Shown in pieces: positions 7,393 through 14,505 of a DNA stretch of 15,036 bases (position 1 is its first letter; each line of letters opens with the position of its first letter). The notes under the pieces are model-generated. The model did no database searches, had not been told where the DNA came from, and saw only the letters and a program-made list of their open reading frames with translations. The stretch comes from CAYZQE01 sp964480635 (GTDB lineage: Bacteria > Pseudomonadota > Gammaproteobacteria > GCA-001735895), in contig CAYZQE010000061.1 of the NCBI GenBank assembly GCA_964480635.1, positions 1 through 15,036 of the forward strand, read 5' to 3'. A program made the translations under genes and the position numbers.

Positions 7393-9147
7393 TTAATTTG
7401 AGCCTATATGAATGGGTAATTTAATAATAAATTGAGCGCCTTGTGGTAAGTTATTCACTTCAATATTTCCGCCATATTCTCGAATAATTTCATAACAAAT
7501 TGATAGCCCAAGCCCTAATCCCTTGCCTATCTCTTTGGTAGTGAAATAAGGGTTAAAAAGTTGCCCCATAATGCGTGAGTTAATCCCGCCGCCGTTATCT
7601 TCAATAGTGATAGTAGCGTGTTGTTGCTGGCTTTGCATAGCGATAGCAATTCTGGGCTCCTCACATTTTTCCATTGCATCCATGGCATTTTGAATAATAT
7701 TGGTGATAACAAGGTCAAATTTAATAGGGTTTACTTTGACAAAAACATCGTTCTCTAAAGAAGTGATCGTTAAAACCACATTTTTTTCTTTTAAGCAGTC
7801 TTTATACATTAACAGTGATTTTTTAATTAAGGGCGCTAACGGCTGCTGCTGAATTTCTTTGTCATCTTGATAGCTAAATGATTTAAGTAGTTTAATAACG
7901 GCATTCATTTTTCTGCTTAGTTTTGATAGCCTACCGATAGACTTAGTAGCACCTGCCCAATCATTTTTTTCTGTTTTTAAATTAATAGCGGCAATTGAGC
8001 TGTTCATCGCTGAAAGCGGTTGGCTAAGTTCGTGAACAATGGTCGCGGCCATTTTACCCAATGCCGCCACTTTGCTTTGTTGAACCAGCTCTTCTTGGGT
8101 GTCTCGTAATGCTTTTGTTCTTTTTTCAACCTTCTCTTCTAATGATGCGTTAACGCGTTTTATTTCTTGCTCTGCGCGTAAACGAGAGCGATGTTTCGAT
8201 TGGCGCTCTCTAACGTATAAGTAAGCTAAAATTAAACCAGACAGTAACAAAATGAAAAATAGTGCGGTTGATTGCACAAACTGATTGTTCTTTTTTAAAG
8301 TGTATAGCGTCCAACCAGACCCCTTAATGTTAAAATAATTAACAAAATAAAGCCCATCCTCAATGCGCCAAAAAAGACTGTTTAAATGAGTTAAGAGCTC
8401 AGGTTTAAAGCTGTTAATGACCAAATTATTGAGTGCTTTATTTGAAAATTGGCGCTGTTCTTTAATGCTCTTTAATGTAGGTTTTGGGATTAAGCCAATG
8501 GTGCGATAACGCCATTCTGGCCGGCCACTTAAAATAACGACATTATTATCATCACTTAATAAGATATTTTGCTGGCTTTGTTGCCAAACTTTCTCAACAT
8601 GACTTAAATTAAGTTTAACAACCACAACACCCAGTAATGTGTTGTGGTTGCTCATCACGGGTTCAGAGATAAAAAACCCTGGCGTGCCAGTGGTCGCGCC
8701 AATGGCATAATAAAAGCGCTGTGGAAATAGAGCGTCTAAAGACGTTTTATGAACAGCAGCAAAATTACTCTGAGGGGCAGTATTTTGTGCAATGGCTTGT
8801 TTAAAATAAGGGCGAAATGAATAGTTTTTATTGATAAAGCTATTGGTTTTATTGTGATTGCTACTGGCAATAACCTTGCCAGACATGTTCATAACATAAG
8901 CGTTGCTAGCACCAGATCGTTGAGTAATAAAAGCTAAGTGCTGGTTAAGAACTGTATGGTTTTTTTGTGAATATTGCAGAGCAGTTTTGACGTGCTGGTT
9001 GGTGGCGAGTAATGCTGGCAAATATTCGTACTGATGGATAGAGGCCTTAAGTGTTTGTTGAAATAACTGAGTGACGCCTTGTTGATCGAGGTGCCACGAA
9101 TACAATTGAACGGTATAAAAAGTGATGCCAGAGAGGATAGCGAGCAA
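7393..9147 (-). CDS. sensor histidine kinase, DctB-like
   Basis: A 584-residue membrane kinase as counted from the TTG at 9147. An N-terminal helix is followed by a periplasmic double-Cache sensor (about 20-285; YVMNMSGKVIASS at 84-96 and ISEPVMSNHNTLLGVVVVK at 160-178 are DctB-like), a second membrane helix (295-312), a coiled coil (about 325-358), and the HisKA domain with HELSQPLSAMNSS (372-384, phospho-His372). The ATPase domain shows the N box around Asn487, DNGGGI (517-522) and GKGLGLGLS (541-549). It should sense an external carboxylate and phosphorylate the DctD-like regulator two bases downstream. The start is uncertain: the frame stays open to ATT at 9183, adding IIKKLFAPIAIL, which would give a normal first membrane helix; TTG alone leaves it short. 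Confidence 0.9.
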   Translation of the reverse strand: MLAILSGITFYTVQLYSWHLDQQGVTQLFQQTLKASIHQYEYLPALLATNQHVKTALQYSQKNHTVLNQHLAFITQRSGASNAYVMNMSGKVIASSNHNKTNSFINKNYSFRPYFKQAIAQNTAPQSNFAAVHKTSLDALFPQRFYYAIGATTGTPGFFISEPVMSNHNTLLGVVVVKLNLSHVEKVWQQSQQNILLSDDNNVVILSGRPEWRYRTIGLIPKPTLKSIKEQRQFSNKALNNLVINSFKPELLTHLNSLFWRIEDGLYFVNYFNIKGSGWTLYTLKKNNQFVQSTALFFILLLSGLILAYLYVRERQSKHRSRLRAEQEIKRVNASLEEKVEKRTKALRDTQEELVQQSKVAALGKMAATIVHELSQPLSAMNSSIAAINLKTEKNDWAGATKSIGRLSKLSRKMNAVIKLLKSFSYQDDKEIQQQPLAPLIKKSLLMYKDCLKEKNVVLTITSLENDVFVKVNPIKFDLVITNIIQNAMDAMEKCEEPRIAIAMQSQQQHATITIEDNGGGINSRIMGQLFNPYFTTKEIGKGLGLGLSICYEIIREYGGNIEVNNLPQGAQFIIKLPIHIGSN

Positions 9148-9223
9148 TAAAATAGCAATGGGAGCAAAAAGTTTTTTGATAATTTAGGCTCAGTTGAAAA
9201 GGTTAAAGGAAGTTTAAACCTTT

Positions 9224-9274
9224 AAGGATGCTCCGAACAAGTCTAAAATAATTGGACTTGTTCAGGGCATCCTT
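9224..9274. repeat. 51-bp imperfect hairpin (REP-like)
   Basis: Bases 9224-9243 are the reverse complement of 9255-9274 except at two positions, giving a 20-bp arm around an 11-base AT-rich loop. The core is AAGGATGCYCYGAACAAGTC. No T-run flanks it on either side, so it is not a plain terminator. It stands 40 bases upstream of the dctB reading frame, 17 bases from the large palindrome at 9292. Its form suggests a dispersed palindromic repeat. Confidence 0.65.
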
Positions 9275-9291
9275 AGGTCATGAGGATAAAT

Positions 9292-9481
9292 AACACTAAT
9301 ATCCCAAATCCTCAGATAGAGAATATAAAAATGGCGCAACCTCTTAATGCACCTAGCAAAACAAAAAAACATCTCATCACCAATAAGGTGACTACGAAGT
9401 TTTTTGTTTCACTAAGCACATCAAGCGATTACACTCTTTTCACACTCCTATCTGAGGATTCGGGAATATATAATTAGTGTT
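9292..9481 (-). repeat. 190-bp near-complete palindrome (MITE-like or structured RNA element)
   Basis: The ends AACACTAAT (9292-9300) and ATTAGTGTT (9473-9481) are inverted, as are TCCCAAATCCTCAGATAG (9302-9319) and its partner 9448-9465. Symmetry continues to the centre, TCACC-AATAA-GGTGA (9377-9391). From 9321 to 9362 the arms align base for base without a gap. Where they differ, 14 of 15 transitions give G-U in minus-strand RNA (for example 9306, 9323, 9325, 9327, 9335, 9337, 9340, 9346, 9350, 9351, 9353, 9357, 9358, 9376) and only 9333 the reverse. This points to an RNA hairpin read towards dctB. No transposase and no clear target duplication are seen; it could be a miniature element or the dctB leader. 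Confidence 0.7.
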
Positions 9482-9516
9482 TAATGCCTTATATAACTTT
9501 GGGCGACATCTATTTA

Positions 9517-9545
9517 TTGCATAAAATATTCTCTTCCTGTAATAT
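9517..9545 (+). promoter_or_regulatory. promoter of the rpsF operon
   Basis: TTGCAT (9517-9522) and TAATAT (9540-9545) are 17 bases apart, each close to sigma-70 consensus. The next bases are CGCGCG, a GC-rich discriminator typical of ribosomal promoters under stringent (ppGpp/DksA) control. Expected start near 9552, giving a leader of about 95 bases. Confidence 0.7.
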
Positions 9546-9551
9546 CGCGCG

Positions 9552-9646
9552 TCCTTTACCCGTGGGCTAATTATTCGGGTTAACTCCTTGCTCTACAGCT
9601 TAGTTTATTTAAACAGTTAGAGGGCATCTCATCCATGAGGAGACAT
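9552..9646 (+). promoter_or_regulatory. rpsF leader, possible S6:S18 feedback site
   Basis: The leader contains ACCCG (9558-9562) able to pair with CGGGT (9576-9580). Just before the start, CTCA (9628-9631) can pair with TGAG (9636-9639), which would cover part of the GAGGAG ribosome site. In many bacteria the S6:S18 complex binds the rpsF leader to repress the operon. I cannot confirm that this leader holds the known consensus; the call rests on position and pairing. Confidence 0.3.
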
Positions 9647-10087
9647 ATGAGACATTACGAAATCGTATTTCTGGTTCATCCAGACCAAAGTGAACAAGTT
9701 CCAGCTATGATCGAACGCTATTGCGGCATGATCACAGAATCAGGTGGTAAAATTCACCGCCAAGAAAACTGGGGACGTCGCCATTTAGAATTCCCAATCG
9801 ATAAAATTCATAAAGCACACTATGTTTTAATTAACCTTGAGTGCTCACAAGAAGCGTTAGACGAATTAGAGTCTACTTTTCGTTTTAACGATGCATTACT
9901 TCGTCATTTAACACTGAGCATGAAAGATGCAATTACTTGCAAATCTCCAATGTTAGAAGCTGTTGAAAAAGAAGAAGCAGCAAAAGAAAGCAATAGTCGT
10001 AAGTACTCTGCACCTAAACCTGCAGCACCTACTGAAACTAAAGAAGCGCCTGCAGAAAAAGCAGAAGCAAAAACTGAGGAGTCTTAA
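9647..10087 (+). CDS. rpsF: 30S ribosomal protein S6
   Basis: A 146-residue S6. MRHYEIVFLVHPDQSEQVP, then IHRQENWGRRHLEFPI, KAHYVLINLEC and FRFNDALLRHL follow the E. coli protein nearly residue for residue. I use the ATG at 9647 because it gives the family N-terminus and has AGGAG four bases ahead; the in-frame ATG at 9635 would add MRRH and overlaps the ribosome site. The C-terminal 40 residues are a low-complexity Ala/Lys/Glu tail, variable in this family. S6 pairs with S18 on the central domain of 16S rRNA in the small subunit, and the S18 gene follows after two bases. Confidence 0.97.
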   Translation: MRHYEIVFLVHPDQSEQVPAMIERYCGMITESGGKIHRQENWGRRHLEFPIDKIHKAHYVLINLECSQEALDELESTFRFNDALLRHLTLSMKDAITCKSPMLEAVEKEEAAKESNSRKYSAPKPAAPTETKEAPAEKAEAKTEES

Positions 10088-10089
10088 TT

Positions 10090-10320
10090 ATGTCAGCTTA
10101 TTTCCGTCGTAAAAGAGTTTGTAAATTTTCTGGTGATGATTCAGTTAAAATTGATTATAAAGACCTAGAAACTTTAAAAGAATACATTACAGAGACTGGG
10201 AAAATTATTCCTAGTCGTGTGACAGGTACGCAAGCAAAGTATCAGCGCCAATTAGCAGAAGCGATTAAACGCGCTCGCTTTTTGTCGCTTTTACCTTATT
10301 GTGACCAACATTACCGTTAA
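10090..10320 (+). CDS. rpsR: 30S ribosomal protein S18
   Basis: A 76-residue S18, one residue longer than in E. coli. It begins MSAYFRRKRVCKFSGDD and ends in the highly conserved ITETGKIIPSRVTGT and RQLAEAIKRARFLSLLPY segments. It binds 16S rRNA as a heterodimer with S6. GAGGAG inside the end of rpsF lies eight bases before the ATG, and the genes are two bases apart, so they are translated together in equal amounts. Confidence 0.98.
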   Translation: MSAYFRRKRVCKFSGDDSVKIDYKDLETLKEYITETGKIIPSRVTGTQAKYQRQLAEAIKRARFLSLLPYCDQHYR

Positions 10321-10325
10321 GCGAT

Positions 10326-10348
10326 TAAACCTCGTTAATAGAGGTTTA
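10326..10348 (+). promoter_or_regulatory. hairpin covering the ribosome site of the DUF2232-like gene
   Basis: TAAACCTC (10326-10333) pairs perfectly with GAGGTTTA (10341-10348) around a seven-base loop. The GAGG in the right arm (10341-10344) is the only ribosome-site candidate for the ATG at 10356, so this 8-bp stem should lower translation of the membrane protein relative to its ribosomal neighbours. Confidence 0.5.
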
Positions 10349-10355
10349 TAAGCTA

Positions 10356-11252
10356 ATGATAGGGATTGCACGTCATGCGCTAAAAAGCCCAGTCCATGCT
10401 ATTACTGTTGTTGGTTTATTAGCGGTTTTATCGCTTATTCTCCCTTTCGTATCACTGTTAAGTGGTGCGATAGTGAGTCTGCTTATTTTAACTCAGGGTT
10501 TTAGATCTGGCGTTAGAGTGGTTGGTTTATCTGTTTTGTTACTGAGTATCATGACATATGCCAGCGTAGGCACACCGCTAGTCGGTTTGATGATTGGCCT
10601 AGTGCAGTGGTTACCAATGATTGTATTGGCCGAGGTTTTAAGGCGAACGCAATCTTTTAGCTTGGTGATTATTGTTGGTATGGTTCTGGGTAGCATTGCA
10701 GTAGTTTTGCAATTTTACTTATGGCCAGAGTTAGAGCAGTTTTGGCGTAGTATGATTGAAGAAATGTTCAATCAGTCAGAACATGGCGCAAAATATGAAG
10801 CAATGCAACCAGCCATTGAGCAAATAGTTCATTGGATTGCATTACTTTTTGTGGCAGCGATGGTGACTACTTATATATCGACTTTAATGATTGGTCGTTG
10901 GTTTCAAGCTAAATTAGTTGAATCTGATGGTTATAAAAAAGAGTTTTATGACATAAAGCTAGGCAAGAAAAGTGCAATAATCAGTTCACTTGTTATTGCA
11001 GCTAGTGTTGGTTTAGAGCTTGACTGGCTCATTGCGGTAGCGATTGTATTAGTATCTGGTTTTTTGTTTCAAGGGTTAGCGGTGGTTCATTCTCGAATAA
11101 ACCAAACCGCTAAAAAAGGCCTGTTAAACGGCTTATTTTATTTGTTGTTGTTTGTATTTCCGCATGCGGTGGTATTAACAGCAGGTGTTGGGATCATTGA
11201 TAATTGGCTCAACTTTAGAAAGGGTGGTCAAACGCCCCAACACATTGATTAA
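10356..11252 (+). CDS. DUF2232-like integral membrane protein
   Basis: A 298-residue inner-membrane protein with about seven to eight hydrophobic helices (for example around 14-46, 54-70, 73-94, 102-122, 153-176, 207-240 and 255-285). A soluble stretch of about 25 residues after WPELEQFW (123-130) contains charged residues and could face the periplasm. A protein of this kind sits between rpsR and rplI in many gammaproteobacteria, and I assign the DUF2232/YybS-like family on this place and the helix pattern, not on a motif. Its function is unknown; the genomic place suggests growth-linked expression. The ribosome site is 11 bases from the ATG and lies in a hairpin. Seventeen bases separate its stop from rplI. 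Confidence 0.75.
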   Translation: MIGIARHALKSPVHAITVVGLLAVLSLILPFVSLLSGAIVSLLILTQGFRSGVRVVGLSVLLLSIMTYASVGTPLVGLMIGLVQWLPMIVLAEVLRRTQSFSLVIIVGMVLGSIAVVLQFYLWPELEQFWRSMIEEMFNQSEHGAKYEAMQPAIEQIVHWIALLFVAAMVTTYISTLMIGRWFQAKLVESDGYKKEFYDIKLGKKSAIISSLVIAASVGLELDWLIAVAIVLVSGFLFQGLAVVHSRINQTAKKGLLNGLFYLLLFVFPHAVVLTAGVGIIDNWLNFRKGGQTPQHID

Positions 11253-11269
11253 ACTATGAGGATAGTCTG

Positions 11270-11722
11270 ATGGAAGTTATCTTACTTCAAAATATTGAAA
11301 ATTTAGGCAAGCTTGGCGACAAGGTTTCTGTTAAAGCTGGTTTTGCACGTAACTTATTAGTGCCTAACGGCAAAGCTAAAATGGCAACTGAAGCTAATAT
11401 TGCAGAATTTGAAAAAATTCGTGCAGAGCTTGAAAAAGCAGCCGCAGTGACGTTAACAGCAGCTGAAACACGTAAAACAGCAATCGAAGCAACGGGTGAT
11501 ATTAATATTACAGCTCAAGTTGGTTCTGAAGGTAAGTTGTTTGGCTCAATTGGCACGGCTGACATAGCTGATGCATTGACAGCTGCTGGTTGTGCAACTG
11601 AAAAGAAGGAAGTTCGTATGCCCGACGGTGCCATTCGCGCCGTAGGTACTACGCCAATTACTATTCACCTTTACACTGATGTTGACGTTATCGTAAACGT
11701 GAATGTGATTGGCGAAGAGTAA
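11270..11722 (+). CDS. rplI: 50S ribosomal protein L9
   Basis: A 150-residue L9, normal in size. The N-terminal globular domain is unmistakable: MEVILLQNIENLGKLGD, then VKAGFARNLLVPNGKA. A long connecting helix (about 41-75, rich in Ala/Glu/Lys) and the C-terminal rRNA-binding domain with GSEGKLFGSIGTADI and MPDGAIRAVGTTPI follow. L9 binds 23S rRNA near the L1 stalk and helps keep the reading frame. GAGGATA (11258-11264) precedes the ATG by five bases. It is the last gene of the rpsF operon. Confidence 0.98.
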   Translation: MEVILLQNIENLGKLGDKVSVKAGFARNLLVPNGKAKMATEANIAEFEKIRAELEKAAAVTLTAAETRKTAIEATGDINITAQVGSEGKLFGSIGTADIADALTAAGCATEKKEVRMPDGAIRAVGTTPITIHLYTDVDVIVNVNVIGEE

Positions 11723-11737
11723 GGCACTAATTGTTAA

Positions 11738-11761
11738 TACGAATAACGTAAGTTATTCGTA
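11738..11761 (+). promoter_or_regulatory. 3' stem-loop after rplI
   Basis: TACGAATAAC (11738-11747) pairs perfectly with GTTATTCGTA (11752-11761) across a GTAA loop, a stable GNRA tetraloop. No U-run follows, and the true terminator comes 17 bases later, so this may protect the 3' end of the ribosomal mRNA or add to termination. Confidence 0.55.
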
Positions 11762-11778
11762 AAAATTAGTACATAATA

Positions 11779-11813
11779 AAAAGGGTTGTCATACACTGAT
11801 AACCCTTTTTTTT
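11779..11813 (+). terminator. intrinsic terminator of the rpsF-rplI operon
   Basis: AAAGGGTTGTC pairs with GATAACCCTTT (one G-U) around ATACACT, followed by a run of eight to nine T at 11806-11813. It ends the ribosomal operon 27 bases before the dnaB start codon, so dnaB depends on read-through or a promoter I cannot resolve. Confidence 0.88.
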
Positions 11814-11839
11814 GCATTTTATAAAGAGTAGTTAAACAC

Positions 11840-13237
11840 GTGTCTGACATTACCGATAAATTAACCGAACTAAGCCATAAGGTATCAGACCTTAAAGTGC
11901 CTCCGCATTCTATAGAAGCCGAGCAATCGGTATTGGGTGGCTTGTTATTGGATAATGAGTCGTGGGACAAAATAGCCGACGTCATTACTGATAAAGACTT
12001 TTATCGTCACGATCATGCGCTTATCTTTAGAGCAATTTTTGAGTTAACAGAAAAAGAACAGCCTTATGATGCAATCACCGTATCTGAGTGGTTAACCAGC
12101 CATAACGAATTGGAGAATGTCGGCGGAATGGGTTTTATTTATACCCTAGCCAACGACACGCCAACCGCGGTTAACATTAAAGCTTATGCTGAAATTGTCC
12201 GTGAATATTCTGTATTACGCAGTTTGGTGCAAATAGGTAATGAAATATCAAACAGTGCGTATAATTCAGAAGGTCGCAGCAGCATCGAATTGTTAGATGA
12301 GGCTGAGCGAAAAGTATTTCAAATTGCAGAACAAGGTGCTGGTAACAAGGAAGGATTTGAAACTATTAATGCCTTACTGACTAGGGCCGTTGATAAGGTG
12401 CAATTGTTATTTGAAAGTGATAATGCCATTACCGGCATTAGTACGGGTTTTGCTGAGTTTGATAAAAAAACATCAGGTTTACAGCGTTCTGATTTAATCA
12501 TTATCGCAGGGCGGCCTTCAATGGGTAAAACCAGTTTTGCCATGAATCTAGCCGAAAATGCAGCCGTAGGCACTGATTTATCAGTTGCTGTCTTCAGCAT
12601 GGAAATGCCTGGCGAACAACTTGCCATGCGGATGATGTCGTCACTGGGACGCATCGATCAACACTTGCTTCGCACCGGTCAACTAGAAGAGCACGATTGG
12701 CCACGTTTAACCTCATCTGTCGGCTTATTGAATAAATCAAAACTGTTTATAGATGATTCAGCAGGCTTATCACCCACCGAAATCCGCGCTAGATCACGCC
12801 GTTTAAAGCGTGAGCATGGCTTAGATATGATTATTATTGATTATCTACAGCTTATGACAGTTAAAGGTGGCAGTGAAAGCAGAGCGGCTGAAATATCAGA
12901 AATATCACGCTCTTTAAAAGCCTTGGCAAAAGAGCTAAATGTGCCTGTTATCGCATTATCACAGTTAAATCGATCAGTAGAGCAGCGCCCAGATAAGCGC
13001 CCCATTATGTCAGATTTAAGAGAGTCAGGCTCTATTGAGCAAGATGCAGACGTTATCGTCTTTATCTATCGTGATGAAGTGTATAACCCAGAGTCAGAAG
13101 CAGCAGGCACCGCAGAAATTATCATCAGAAAACAGCGTAACGGCCCAATCGGTACCGTGCGATTAGCCTTTTTAGGGCGTTATACCCGTTTTGAAAACTT
13201 TGCAGGCGAAGACTTTGGCGCCGATCAATACGAATAA
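11840..13237 (+). CDS. dnaB: replicative DNA helicase DnaB
   Basis: A 465-residue hexameric helicase that unwinds DNA at the replication fork and binds primase. The N-terminal helical domain (PPHSIEAEQSVLGGLLLD, 21-38) is followed by the linker and the RecA-like motor: GRPSMGKT (224-231, Lys230), FSMEM (252-256), MIIIDYLQLM (330-339, Asp334), SQLNRSVEQR (374-383), DLRESGSIEQDAD (392-404) and KQRNGP (431-436). Full length, with no intein at the usual insertion points. The start is GTG with only a weak AAGAG 11 bases or so ahead. The stop TAA shares its last A with the alr start (TAATG), so the two are translationally coupled. Confidence 0.97.
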   Translation: MSDITDKLTELSHKVSDLKVPPHSIEAEQSVLGGLLLDNESWDKIADVITDKDFYRHDHALIFRAIFELTEKEQPYDAITVSEWLTSHNELENVGGMGFIYTLANDTPTAVNIKAYAEIVREYSVLRSLVQIGNEISNSAYNSEGRSSIELLDEAERKVFQIAEQGAGNKEGFETINALLTRAVDKVQLLFESDNAITGISTGFAEFDKKTSGLQRSDLIIIAGRPSMGKTSFAMNLAENAAVGTDLSVAVFSMEMPGEQLAMRMMSSLGRIDQHLLRTGQLEEHDWPRLTSSVGLLNKSKLFIDDSAGLSPTEIRARSRRLKREHGLDMIIIDYLQLMTVKGGSESRAAEISEISRSLKALAKELNVPVIALSQLNRSVEQRPDKRPIMSDLRESGSIEQDADVIVFIYRDEVYNPESEAAGTAEIIIRKQRNGPIGTVRLAFLGRYTRFENFAGEDFGADQYE

Positions 13238-14322
13238 TGAAACGCCGTCATAGCCAAGTTACCGTTGACTTAAATGCCATACGACATAACTACACGCTAT
13301 TAAAACAAGCGGCACCCAACAGCCGTTGTATAGCCGTGATAAAAGCCAATGCTTATGGCCATGGCGCGGTTCAAGTCGCTAAAGCCTTATCCCATAAAAA
13401 CGATGTTGTTGCCGATGCTTTTGCTGTCGCCACAGTTATTGAAGCGTTAGAGCTAAGGCAAGCAGGCATTGAGCAAAAGCTTATCGTCTTGGGTGGCTTT
13501 ATTGACGAGCAAGAGTTGCTGATTGCTTTAGAGCACAGCATGGATTGCGTTGTTCATTCACAATATCAAATTGATCTTTTATTAATCGCTGGCAATACAG
13601 ATATTAAAATTTGGCTAAAAGTAAATTCTGGCATGGGGCGTTTAGGCTTTAACCTTGATGATGTGACCGAAGCATTGCATCAACTATCAGCCTTCACCAT
13701 TGTCAGTATGATGACGCACTTATCCAGTGCGGATGACTTAAGCAATAACAAAACCCAGCAACAGCTAGACAAAATAAAGGCATTAAACCTTAAGCAATAT
13801 GATTGGTCAGTAATGAATTCGGCTGGCACTTTAGCTTGGCCTAATGGGCATAAGCAGTGGGTGCGCTTTGGCATTGCATTATATGGAGCCAATCCCTTTA
13901 CACAAGCGAATGAAAATAGCCACGGCTTAAAGCCCGCTATGTGTTTTGAATCTATATTAGTTGCCATTTATCAACGCAATAAAGGAGATGCGGTGGGCTA
14001 CGGCTCAAGCTATGTGTGCGATAAAGATATGCTAATAGGCGTTATCGGTGCAGGTTATGCCGATGGCTATCCGCGCCATATAGACAAAACCGCAAACGTA
14101 TTAATTAATGACCATTTAGTGCCTATTATTGGCAGAGTCTCAATGGATATGCTCACGGTTGATCTATCGGGATTAAGTAAAGCCAAAATAGGTGATGGCG
14201 TTATTTTATGGCATAAAAACCCAACTGCAGAACAAATAGCTAACAGCAGTGAGACTATCGCCTATGAATTATTCTGTCATGCAGGCGCACATGCGCAAAT
14301 AGACTACATAAATATCAAATAA
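13237..14322 (+). CDS. alr: alanine racemase
   Basis: A 361-residue PLP enzyme converting L- to D-alanine for peptidoglycan. AVIKANAYGHG (33-43) holds the PLP lysine Lys36. VNSGMGRLGF (129-138), MNSAGTLAW (193-201), VRFGIALYG (209-217), VGYGSSY (253-259, catalytic Tyr255), GAGYADGYPR (271-280) and GRVSMDMLTVDL (299-310) are the family's conserved blocks in order. The C-terminus (CHAGAHAQIDYINIK) lacks the RVPR-type ending seen in most homologues, a small oddity outside the active site. It overlaps dnaB by one base, and no separate ribosome site is needed. Confidence 0.96.
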   Translation: MKRRHSQVTVDLNAIRHNYTLLKQAAPNSRCIAVIKANAYGHGAVQVAKALSHKNDVVADAFAVATVIEALELRQAGIEQKLIVLGGFIDEQELLIALEHSMDCVVHSQYQIDLLLIAGNTDIKIWLKVNSGMGRLGFNLDDVTEALHQLSAFTIVSMMTHLSSADDLSNNKTQQQLDKIKALNLKQYDWSVMNSAGTLAWPNGHKQWVRFGIALYGANPFTQANENSHGLKPAMCFESILVAIYQRNKGDAVGYGSSYVCDKDMLIGVIGAGYADGYPRHIDKTANVLINDHLVPIIGRVSMDMLTVDLSGLSKAKIGDGVILWHKNPTAEQIANSSETIAYELFCHAGAHAQIDYINIK

Positions 14323-14359
14323 ACATGAGAATGTAGTAGCAAAATACTATAAAACCTCG

Positions 14360-14371
14360 TAAAATCGCGCC
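14360..14371 (+). promoter_or_regulatory. probable -10 and discriminator of the tRNA-Arg promoter
   Basis: TAAAAT (14360-14365) is followed by a GC-rich discriminator (CGCGCC) like that of the rpsF promoter, eight to nine bases before the tRNA. The -35 is poor (TAGCAA at 14337-14342, 17-base spacing), so the call is tentative. Confidence 0.35.
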
Positions 14372-14379
14372 TCGAATTA

Positions 14380-14456
14380 GCGCTGGTAGCTCAGTTGGAT
14401 AGAGTATCTGGCTACGAACCAGAGGGTCGGGAGTTCGAATCTCTCCCAGCGCGCCA
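14380..14456 (+). tRNA. tRNA-Arg (anticodon ACG)
   Basis: Seventy-seven bases with encoded CCA. The acceptor stem GCGCTGG pairs with CCAGCGC (14446-14452), discriminator G14453. The D arm GCTC...GAGT, the anticodon arm TCTGG-CTACGAA-CCAGA (loop with ACG, read as ICG after A34 deamination) and the T arm with GTTCGAATC are all intact. It closely resembles E. coli tRNA-Arg(ACG). It stands alone, with its own terminator nine bases later. Confidence 0.97.
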
Positions 14457-14464
14457 TACAAATC

Positions 14465-14494
14465 AAAGGCTTAGATACTATCTAGGCCTTTTTT
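14465..14494 (+). terminator. intrinsic terminator of tRNA-Arg
   Basis: AAAGGCTTAGA (14465-14475) pairs with TCTAGGCCTTT (14481-14491; one G-U) around TACTA, followed by further T. It lies between the tRNA and the convergent antitoxin gene and may slow transcription from both sides, though the T-run favours the + strand. Confidence 0.85.
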
Positions 14495-14505
14495 GTGCCT
14501 GACGT

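Noticed and set aside
9280..9477. A 65-codon plus-strand frame (MRINNTNIPNPQ...) within the palindrome
   Set aside because: It is wholly explained by the inverted repeat, which has a base-paired constraint, and has no family resemblance.
10261..10330. GCGATTAAAC occurring at 10261 and again at 10321
   Set aside because: Only ten bases, once in rpsR coding sequence and once just after its stop; no further similarity around them, so probably chance.
11840..13237. Intein or mobile insertion in dnaB
   Set aside because: The helicase motifs are continuous and the length is normal.
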